This document shows, piece after piece, positions 1 to 5,781 of a DNA stretch of 9,387 bases. Origin of the DNA: Gammaproteobacteria bacterium. Its GTDB lineage: Bacteria; Pseudomonadota; Gammaproteobacteria; Steroidobacterales; Rariloculaceae. The notes beneath the pieces are model-generated. The model was not told where the DNA came from and ran no database searches. It saw only the letters and a list, made by a program, of their open reading frames with translations. Numbering within the stretch: position 1 is the first letter of the stretch; every line of letters starts with the position of its first letter. A program made the translations under genes and the position numbers. The DNA lies in NCBI GenBank assembly GCA_004357505.1, contig SMWC01000012.1, positions 1-9,387 on the forward strand, given 5' to 3'.

Positions 1-1915
1 GACGGTGCTCGATGGACTCGATGGGCGCGCTGCGCTGGAAGCAGAGCTGACCGAACTCCTGTCGCTGGATGCCTACGGTATGCCTCAAGTAGCGGGTGAC
101 TGGCTGTTCTACACGCTGCGCCGGGGCGACCAACCCCAGCCCGTGCTGTACGCAGAGCATGCGGACAGCGACGCGCCGAAGGTGCTGTTGGACGTGAATA
201 CGCTCGACGCAGCAGGGCTGCTGGCGCTGGACTGGTATCGGCCCAGTCCCGATGGACGTTACGTGGCTTTCGGCACTTATCACGCTGGCGATGAACAAAC
301 CACGGCCTTTGTCCTGGAGACCGACAGCGGTGAGTGGCTCGAGGACCGGATCACCGGGCGCGTCGATGCGGTAGATTGGTTGGACGACAACGAGCACTTT
401 ATCGTCCGGCGACTGTCGCTCGCCGATAACCCGTATTCCGGCCAGATTACGCTGCATCGTCTCGGCCGTGACGCAGCCGATGACCCCGTGCTCTTCGAGC
501 AGTACACCGAAGGGGAACTCGCGACGACGTGGGGACCTTACCCGATCGTTTCTCGGGACGGCCGTTGGCTGGTAGTGATCTATTTCACCGGTACCGACTC
601 CAATGATGTTTGGTTCTACGACCTGGATCAGTGGCGTCAGACCGGCGAGCTGGTTCGTCGTGATCTGCTCGTCGGTGAAGATGCACTCACGGTCGGGTTT
701 ATCGAGGCCAACACGTTCTACGCGTTGACGACGATGGGAGCGTCCAATAAACGCGTGATCGCATTCGATCTGGCGCAATCCGAGCCAGCCGTCTATCGTG
801 AGCTGATCGCTGCCGACGAAGCCGCGGTCATCGATCGCATCTCACCGGCAGCCGGGCGCATCGTCGTGAGTTATCTCGTCAGCGCTTACAGTCGCATCAG
901 CGTTTTTGACCGCGAGGGCCGGCGATTGACCGATGTCCAGCTGCCCGGTATCGGCAGCGCCGCGATCAATACGCATCCGGAACTCGACACCGCCTGGTTG
1001 AGATTCGAAACCTTCAGTGAGCCCGAGGGATTCTATCGGGTCGACTTGGCCTTAGGATCGACCACGTTGTGGCGGCGTCCCGAACTTCCGCTAGATACGC
1101 GCAACATCACAGTGACGCAGATCTTCTACCCCTCCAAAGACGGTACGCAGATACCGATGTTTCTGATTCATCTCCGTGATCTCGAACTGGACGGGAATAA
1201 CCCGACGCTGCTGTACGGTTATGGTGGTTTCGACATCTCGCTGACGCCGAATTTCTCCGCGGCATGGCTGCCCTGGATCAGCCGTGGTGGCGTGTACGCG
1301 GTAGCCAATCTCAGGGGCGGGGGTGAGTTTGGGGCGGACTGGCATCGGGCCGGAATGCTTGATAACAAACAAAACGTCTTCGATGATTTCTACGCGGCGG
1401 CCGAGTGGCTAATCGACAATCACTACACCCGGGTGGAACGGCTGGGGATCCGCGGTGGATCGAATGGCGGGCTACTCACCGGTGTCGCGATTACGCAGCG
1501 TCCCGAGCTCTTCTCCGCTGCGATCGTCGCGGTGCCGTTATTGGATATGCTGCGCTATCAACACTTCCTGATGGCACGCTACTGGGTGCCGGAATATGGG
1601 AGCGCGGAGAACGCCGAGCAGTTCGACTTTCTGCGCGCCTACTCTCCTTATCAGACCATCACCACCGGTCTGGTTTATCCGGCGACGCTGTTGACGGCGG
1701 GCGAGAACGACACGCGCGTACACGCGCTGCATGCGCGCAAGATGACGGCTGCGCTGCAGGCGGCGACCGCCGGCGATCCGGCGGAGGAGCCGATCCTGTT
1801 GTGGGTCGATCGGTCTGCGGGCCACGGCCAGGGAAAGCCACTTGCGGTCCGCGTCGCCGAAGCCGCGGATCAAGTCTCGTTCATGGCCTGGCAGCTCGGC
1901 TTGAGTGACCGCTGA
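1..1915 (+). CDS. Prolyl oligopeptidase, S9A family (5' end outside window)
   Basis: Serine peptidase that cleaves short peptides after proline. The frame is open to the left edge, so the GTG at 5 is not a credible start; numbering below counts from it. The catalytic triad is visible: Ser486 in GGSNGG, Asp569 in ENDTRV and His607 in AGHGQGKP. The spacings of 83 and 38 residues closely match porcine POP (S554, D641, H680). The oxyanion Tyr406 in YGYGGF, the substrate-site Arg571 and the Trp in RYWVPEYG are also kept. Residues 1 to about 350 look like the beta-propeller that gates the active site, and the rest is the alpha/beta-hydrolase domain. Compared with porcine POP, about 65-70 N-terminal residues are missing, so a signal peptide cannot be judged. 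No gene follows for 206 bases, and no functional link to the downstream chaperone cluster is apparent. Family assignment is firm; cleavage specificity and location are inferred. Confidence 0.95.
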   Translation, partial: TVLDGLDGRAALEAELTELLSLDAYGMPQVAGDWLFYTLRRGDQPQPVLYAEHADSDAPKVLLDVNTLDAAGLLALDWYRPSPDGRYVAFGTYHAGDEQTTAFVLETDSGEWLEDRITGRVDAVDWLDDNEHFIVRRLSLADNPYSGQITLHRLGRDAADDPVLFEQYTEGELATTWGPYPIVSRDGRWLVVIYFTGTDSNDVWFYDLDQWRQTGELVRRDLLVGEDALTVGFIEANTFYALTTMGASNKRVIAFDLAQSEPAVYRELIAADEAAVIDRISPAAGRIVVSYLVSAYSRISVFDREGRRLTDVQLPGIGSAAINTHPELDTAWLRFETFSEPEGFYRVDLALGSTTLWRRPELPLDTRNITVTQIFYPSKDGTQIPMFLIHLRDLELDGNNPTLLYGYGGFDISLTPNFSAAWLPWISRGGVYAVANLRGGGEFGADWHRAGMLDNKQNVFDDFYAAAEWLIDNHYTRVERLGIRGGSNGGLLTGVAITQRPELFSAAIVAVPLLDMLRYQHFLMARYWVPEYGSAENAEQFDFLRAYSPYQTITTGLVYPATLLTAGENDTRVHALHARKMTAALQAATAGDPAEEPILLWVDRSAGHGQGKPLAVRVAEAADQVSFMAWQLGLSDR

Positions 1916-2058
1916 GCGATCGCTGAGCGGGCGACGAGCAGGCTAGTTCATGCCGTCCTGCGCCGTACCCACATCGCTCTTATTCAGCGTTATTGCCAGA
2001 GGCTTCGGTTGGTACGAACCATCACGCCCTCCGCCTGCCGTTGTAGAAGCCATCGCGT

Positions 2059-2071
2059 GCGCTGCTAGCGC
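2059..2071. repeat. Short perfect inverted repeat upstream of tRNA-Leu
   Basis: GCGCT-GCT-AGCGC, five base pairs around a three-base loop. It lies just upstream of the weak -35 region of the likely tRNA-Leu promoter. There is no T tract, so it is not an intrinsic terminator for the peptidase gene. It may be chance or a protein-binding site. The rest of the 1916-2121 spacer shows no gene and no clear terminator. Confidence 0.35.
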
Positions 2072-2100
2072 GTCGTGCTCAAATGCGGGTTCGCTATAAT
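2072..2100 (+). promoter_or_regulatory. Likely sigma70 promoter for tRNA-Leu (and perhaps tig)
   Basis: A perfect -10 box TATAAT lies at 2095-2100, followed by the GC-rich stretch GACGGCC, the type of discriminator found at stringently controlled stable-RNA promoters. The matching -35 (around 2072-2077) is poor. A start near 2107 would leave a leader of about 15 bases before the tRNA. The call rests on the -10 box and its position. Confidence 0.55.
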
Positions 2101-2101
2101 G

Positions 2102-2119
2102 ACGGCCATGAGCGGCCGT
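2102..2119 (+). repeat. Inverted repeat in the tRNA-Leu leader
   Basis: ACGGCC-N6-GGCCGT forms a perfect six-pair stem between the -10 box and the tRNA start. It could be a small leader hairpin next to the RNase P cleavage site or a binding site over the transcription start. No function is shown. Confidence 0.4.
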
Positions 2120-2121
2120 GC

Positions 2122-2203
<82 letters not shown>

Positions 2204-2283
2204 CCGCCCGTCCGAAACTCTTGCGACTTTAGTTTTTGCCGAGCGGCTACGCGGTTAAGCGGCTGTCGGCGCCAGGGGAGTTT

Positions 2284-3603
2284 GTGAACGCAGCAACGAC
2301 GAATGCCTTGGACGTTTCGGTAGAGAAGCCCGGCGGTTTGGAGCGTCGGATGACGGTGCGGGTTCCGAGCGCTGAGATAGAGCGCGAAGTCAGTCTGCGG
2401 CTGACGCGGGTCGGGCGCACCGCCAAGCTCAAGGGATTTCGGCCCGGCAAAATTCCCAGCAAAATCGTTCAGGAGCGTTACGGCGACCAGGTTCGTCGGG
2501 AAGTCATCACAGACTTTATCCGCACGAGTTACACGCACGCGCTCGTTCAGGAGAAGCTCCGTCCCGCCGGTGGCCCGAGTATCGAGCCGCTGAGTGGAGA
2601 CGGCGACGAACAGTTCGCTTTCAGGGCCACTTTCGAGATTTACCCGGAGATCACGCTGAAGTCGATGCACTCGTTGAGCATCGAGAAGCCACAGGTCGCG
2701 ATCACTGCGGCCGATACGGATGAAATGCTGGACAGGCTAAGGGACCAGCGCGCCGACTGGCAGAGTGTGGAGCGTCCGGCGGAATCTGGCGACCGTGTTA
2801 TCGCGGACTTTGTCGGCACGATCGGTAAGGAACCCTTTACAGGCGGAGAGGGTAAAGAGGTGCCGATTGTTGTCGGCAAAGGCGAGGTCGTAGGCGACTT
2901 CGATAAAGCATTAACGGGAATGGTCGCTGACCAGTCCAAGTCCGCGAAAGTGAAATTTCCGAAGGACTATCCGGTGAATGCATTGGCCGGTAAGAAGGCA
3001 GTGTTCGAGATCACGATTCATCGAGTGGAAGAGAAAAGTTTGCCGGCTATCGACGAGGAGTTTCTGCAGAGCTTCGGGATTACTGAGGGCGGTGTCGAGG
3101 CCCTACGAGAGCGACTTCACGACAATATGAAACGCGAACTTGCGCAGCGATTGAGTGTCGAGATCAAGCGCCGAGCGCTGGATAGCCTGCGGGATGCGAA
3201 TCGGATCGACTTACCTAAGGCATTGATAGAACAAGAGATATCTTCTATGCAGGCGAACGCCATGCAACAGCTGAACATCGAGGATCCGGAGCAGGCGCCG
3301 CCAAGAGAGAATTTCACGGAGTCTGCGCGACGTCGGGTGGCGTTAGGCTTACTGGTACAGGAAGTCATCCGCGCGAACGACATCAAGCTCGATCGAGCAC
3401 GGTTGCAGCGACGCATTGAGGAACAGGCCGCGCAGTTTGAGAAGCCCGCGGAAGCAGCGCGGATGGTTCGGGGCGATCAAGCGCTGATGGCGCAGTTGGA
3501 GGCCGGCGTACTCGAGGAACAAGTGGTGGATTTTCTACTTGAAAACGCGAAGACTACGGAGAAGTCCGTGGCCCTCAAAGACTTCATGGCGATTAGTCCA
3601 TAA
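2284..3603 (+). CDS. tig: Trigger factor, ribosome-associated chaperone and peptidyl-prolyl isomerase
   Basis: Binds at the ribosomal exit tunnel and shields nascent cytosolic chains. The product is 439 residues (E. coli 432). The GTG at 2284 is chosen because AGGGGAG at 2274-2280 lies just upstream and the N terminus then aligns with the family; the in-frame TTG at 2236 would add 16 unlikely residues and lacks a ribosome binding site. The N-terminal domain has the ribosome-docking signature GFRPGKIP at 51-58. The FKBP-type PPIase domain spans about 165-250, and the helical substrate-cradling domain comprises about 115-150 and 251-439. One PPIase loop is unusual: where E. coli has IPGFE, this protein has VGDFD (203-207), keeping only the Phe. 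clpP follows after 28 bases, so the two are probably co-transcribed. No confident promoter was found in the 80 bases before the start. Confidence 0.96.
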   Translation: MNAATTNALDVSVEKPGGLERRMTVRVPSAEIEREVSLRLTRVGRTAKLKGFRPGKIPSKIVQERYGDQVRREVITDFIRTSYTHALVQEKLRPAGGPSIEPLSGDGDEQFAFRATFEIYPEITLKSMHSLSIEKPQVAITAADTDEMLDRLRDQRADWQSVERPAESGDRVIADFVGTIGKEPFTGGEGKEVPIVVGKGEVVGDFDKALTGMVADQSKSAKVKFPKDYPVNALAGKKAVFEITIHRVEEKSLPAIDEEFLQSFGITEGGVEALRERLHDNMKRELAQRLSVEIKRRALDSLRDANRIDLPKALIEQEISSMQANAMQQLNIEDPEQAPPRENFTESARRRVALGLLVQEVIRANDIKLDRARLQRRIEEQAAQFEKPAEAARMVRGDQALMAQLEAGVLEEQVVDFLLENAKTTEKSVALKDFMAISP

Positions 3604-3631
3604 TGGCGACAGATGAGTTAAAAGGAGTGCG

Positions 3632-4252
3632 ATGGTGAATGTCACAGGACTGAATCTGGTGCCCATGGTGGTGGAGCAAACGGCTCGCGGCGAGCGAGCC
3701 TACGATATCTACTCGAGGCTCCTAAAGGATCGCGTCGTCTTCATTGTCGGCGGTGTCGACGACACTGTCGCCAATCTGATTGTCGCGCAGTTGTTGTATC
3801 TTGAGTCCGAAAATCCGGATAAGGACGTTCATTTGTACATCAACTCCCCGGGTGGGGCGGTGACAGCCGGCCTGGCTATTTACGACACGATGCAGTTCAT
3901 CAAACCGGATGTGAGTACGATTTGCGTCGGCCAGGCCGCGAGCATGGGATCCTTACTGCTCGCCGGTGGCGCCAAGGGCAAGCGCTACTGTTTGCCGCAT
4001 TCAAGAATCATGATCCACCAGCCGAGCGGCGGCTTCCAGGGTCAGGCGTCGGATATCGATATTCAGGCCAGAGAAGTACTGCATCTGCGAGAACGCCTGA
4101 ACGCGATTATGGCCAAGCATACGGGGCAGTCCCTGGAGACGATCGAGCGGGACAGCGATCGCGACTACTTTATGGATGGAGAAACCGCGGTTAGTTACGG
4201 TCTAATCGATACGGTGCTCCGAAAACGCGTTGAGGATCCAGGTAGTAGCTGA
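3632..4252 (+). CDS. clpP: ATP-dependent Clp protease proteolytic subunit
   Basis: Serine peptidase that assembles into two stacked heptameric rings in the cytoplasm and degrades polypeptides threaded in by ClpX or ClpA. It has 206 residues, the usual length. The triad is Ser104 in GQAASMGS, His129 in IMIHQPSGG and Asp178 in DRDYFM. The spacings of 25 and 49 residues equal those of E. coli ClpP. The oxyanion-hairpin motif NSPGG is at 71-75. The ATG at 3632 is preceded by AAAGGAG (3621-3627). The first dozen or so residues probably form the self-cleaved propeptide, as known for the family. It lies directly after tig and before its partner clpX, but a 134-base gap with a promoter separates it from clpX. 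Confidence 0.98.
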   Translation: MVNVTGLNLVPMVVEQTARGERAYDIYSRLLKDRVVFIVGGVDDTVANLIVAQLLYLESENPDKDVHLYINSPGGAVTAGLAIYDTMQFIKPDVSTICVGQAASMGSLLLAGGAKGKRYCLPHSRIMIHQPSGGFQGQASDIDIQAREVLHLRERLNAIMAKHTGQSLETIERDSDRDYFMDGETAVSYGLIDTVLRKRVEDPGSS

Positions 4253-4274
4253 TAGTTCAAGGGCTTACGAGTTT

Positions 4275-4291
4275 TGCCCTGATATGGGGCA
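4275..4291 (+). repeat. Small hairpin in the clpP-clpX gap
   Basis: TGCCC-N7-GGGCA can form a five-pair stem shortly after the clpP stop. No T tract follows, so it is not a standard intrinsic terminator. It might protect the 3' end of the tig-clpP message or slow polymerase before the clpX promoter. Function is inferred only from position. Confidence 0.35.
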
Positions 4292-4312
4292 GGACGTCGG
4301 GAACTGCGAAGC

Positions 4313-4329
4313 GGGCCTTGGCACGGCCC
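4313..4329. repeat. Palindrome overlapping the clpX -35 box
   Basis: GGGCC-TTGGCAC-GGCCC is a perfect five-pair inverted repeat. Its seven-base centre holds the -35 hexamer TTGGCA of the predicted clpX promoter, the geometry expected of an operator bound by a dimeric repressor. Chance occurrence in GC-rich DNA is possible. Confidence 0.4.
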
Positions 4330-4347
4330 TGAGACTAATGCTATAAG
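4318..4347 (+). promoter_or_regulatory. Sigma70 promoter for clpX with extended -10
   Basis: The -35 box TTGGCA (4318-4323, five of six matches to TTGACA) is separated by 18 bases from -10 TATAAG (4342-4347). The -10 carries the upstream TG of an extended -10 (TGCTATAAG). Transcription would start near 4354, about 33 bases before the clpX ATG. This suggests that clpX is expressed at least partly independently of clpP. Confidence 0.7.
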
Positions 4348-4386
4348 GCAGATAGTACTGACTCTACCAGGGGCTAAGGACGCAAT

Positions 4387-5676
4387 ATGAGCGACGATTC
4401 CCGCGGCAAATCGGACGACGGCAAGCTGCTGTACTGTTCGTTCTGTGGCAAGAGTCAGCACGAGGTTCGTAAGCTGATTGCGGGCCCGTCGGTCTTCGTC
4501 TGTGACGAATGCGTCGAGCTTTGTAACGACATTATTCGCGAGGAACTGGACGATCGCGCCGAGCGCGGTGGCGAGAAACTGCCGAAGCCCCACGAGGTCA
4601 AAGCGGTCCTCGACGAGTACGTCATTGGTCAGCAGACTGCCAAGAAAGTCCTCGCAGTCGCTGTCTACAACCATTATAAGCGGTTGGAGACGCGCATAGG
4701 GCCGCGTAGCAAGGAGGATATCGAGCTCGCTAAGAGCAATATCCTGCTGATAGGACCGACCGGCTGTGGCAAGACGCTGCTGGCAGAGACACTCGCGCGG
4801 CTCTTGAATGTACCCTTCACGATCGCTGATGCGACGACGTTGACCGAAGCCGGCTATGTCGGCGAAGACGTCGAGAATATCATTCAAAAGCTTCTGCAGA
4901 AGTGCGACTACGATGTGGAGAAGGCGCAAACGGGCATCGTCTATATCGACGAGATCGATAAGATTTCCCGCAAATCCGATAATCCTTCGATCACCCGGGA
5001 CGTATCTGGCGAGGGTGTGCAACAGGCCCTGCTGAAACTCATCGAAGGTACGATCGCGTCCGTGCCGCCTCAAGGGGGACGTAAGCATCCGCAGCAGGAA
5101 TTTCTGCAGGTCGATACGGCCAATATCTTATTTATCTGCGGCGGCGCGTTCTCGGGCCTGGAGAAGATCATTCTAAGGCGCTCTTCCAGGAGCGGCATCG
5201 GCTTCGTTGCTGATGTGAAGAGCCAGGACAGCAATGAGCGCCTAGGCGAGCTGCTGAAGGAAGTGGAGCCCGAAGATCTCATCAAGTACGGCCTGATTCC
5301 CGAGTTCGTCGGCCGCTTGCCGGTGGTCGCAACGCTTGAAGAGCTCGACGAAGACGCTCTTGTGGAGATTCTTGTCGAGCCCAAGAATGCCTTGACCAAG
5401 CAGTATAAGAAGCTCTTCGACATGGAGGGCGTGGAACTCGAACTGCGTGACGACGCGCTGCGCGCTATCGCCAGCCGCGCCATGAAGCGCAAGACCGGAG
5501 CCCGTGGTTTGCGGACCATTCTTGAGGATGTGCTGCTCGACACGATGTACGACCTGCCGTCCATGACGAATGCCACGAAGGTGGTCGTGGACGAGACCGT
5601 GGTGACGGGTGAGACCGAACCCTACATTATCTACGAAACCGAGGAACCTGCGGCCGTGGGAGAGAAGCGCCGCTAA
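4387..5676 (+). CDS. clpX: ATP-dependent Clp protease ATP-binding subunit ClpX
   Basis: AAA+ unfoldase; the hexamer recognises tagged substrates (for example ssrA tags), unfolds them and passes them into ClpP. It has 429 residues, the family norm. The N-terminal zinc-binding domain has CSFC (Cys17, Cys20) and CDEC (Cys39, Cys42). Walker A is GPTGCGKT (123-130) and Walker B is IVYIDE (184-189). The pore-1 loop GYVG is at 156-159 and the pore-exterior RKH loop at 232-234. The ClpP-docking tripeptide IGF is at 271-273. The arginine finger Arg310 (FVGR) and sensor-2 Arg373 (GARGL) are present. All essential residues are intact, so an active partner for the upstream ClpP is expected. The ATG at 4387 has AAGGA at 4376-4380. 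It probably has its own promoter in the gap before it. Confidence 0.98.
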   Translation: MSDDSRGKSDDGKLLYCSFCGKSQHEVRKLIAGPSVFVCDECVELCNDIIREELDDRAERGGEKLPKPHEVKAVLDEYVIGQQTAKKVLAVAVYNHYKRLETRIGPRSKEDIELAKSNILLIGPTGCGKTLLAETLARLLNVPFTIADATTLTEAGYVGEDVENIIQKLLQKCDYDVEKAQTGIVYIDEIDKISRKSDNPSITRDVSGEGVQQALLKLIEGTIASVPPQGGRKHPQQEFLQVDTANILFICGGAFSGLEKIILRRSSRSGIGFVADVKSQDSNERLGELLKEVEPEDLIKYGLIPEFVGRLPVVATLEELDEDALVEILVEPKNALTKQYKKLFDMEGVELELRDDALRAIASRAMKRKTGARGLRTILEDVLLDTMYDLPSMTNATKVVVDETVVTGETEPYIIYETEEPAAVGEKRR

Positions 5677-5677
5677 G

Positions 5678-5690
5678 TCCCTCGCAGGGA
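5678..5690 (+). repeat. Hairpin right after the clpX stop codon
   Basis: TCCCT-CGC-AGGGA, a perfect five-pair stem beginning two bases after the stop. There is no T tract, so termination is unlikely. It could stabilise the 3' end of a processed clpX message or be chance. Confidence 0.35.
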
Positions 5691-5702
5691 GTGCATCTGG
5701 CG

Positions 5703-5731
5703 CTTGAGATTCGGCGCCGGTGCCCCCACTA
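5703..5731 (+). promoter_or_regulatory. Sigma32 (heat-shock) promoter for lon
   Basis: CTTGAGA (5703-5709) and CCCCACTA (5724-5731), 14 bases apart, closely match the RpoH consensus CTTGAAA-N13-17-CCCCATNT. The site is about 50 bases upstream of the lon start, in the only gap before that gene. lon is an established heat-shock regulon member in E. coli, which supports the reading. A sigma70 reading of the same region is much weaker. Confidence 0.75.
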
Positions 5732-5764
5732 AGGAATCTGGCTGGTGAAGCGCGAGCCGTTGTT

Positions 5765-5770
5765 AAGGAG
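5765..5770 (+). promoter_or_regulatory. Ribosome binding site of lon, widely spaced
   Basis: AAGGAG lies 11 bases before the GTG at 5782, wider than the usual 5-9. An in-frame TAA at 5764-5766 rules out any start further upstream, and no other start codon in this frame lies between, so the GTG start stands. Confidence 0.6.
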
Positions 5771-5781
5771 TTTGCAGAGCT

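Noticed and set aside
2236..2283. Upstream TTG start for tig
   Set aside because: It would add 16 residues not found in the family and lacks a Shine-Dalgarno, while GTG 2284 has AGGGGAG just upstream.
4742..4776. Cys instead of Ser in the ClpX Walker A (GPTGCGKT)
   Set aside because: The Lys and Thr needed for nucleotide binding are kept, and from memory Cys at this position is common in proteobacterial ClpX, so it is not a defect.
4195..5088. Long minus-strand open frame (297 codons) across the clpP end and clpX
   Set aside because: It lies antisense to clpX, whose motifs are all intact, and has no recognisable domain. It is a codon-bias shadow.
5678..5690. Hairpin after clpX as an intrinsic terminator
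   Set aside because: The stem is only five pairs and no T tract follows, so it does not meet the usual criteria.
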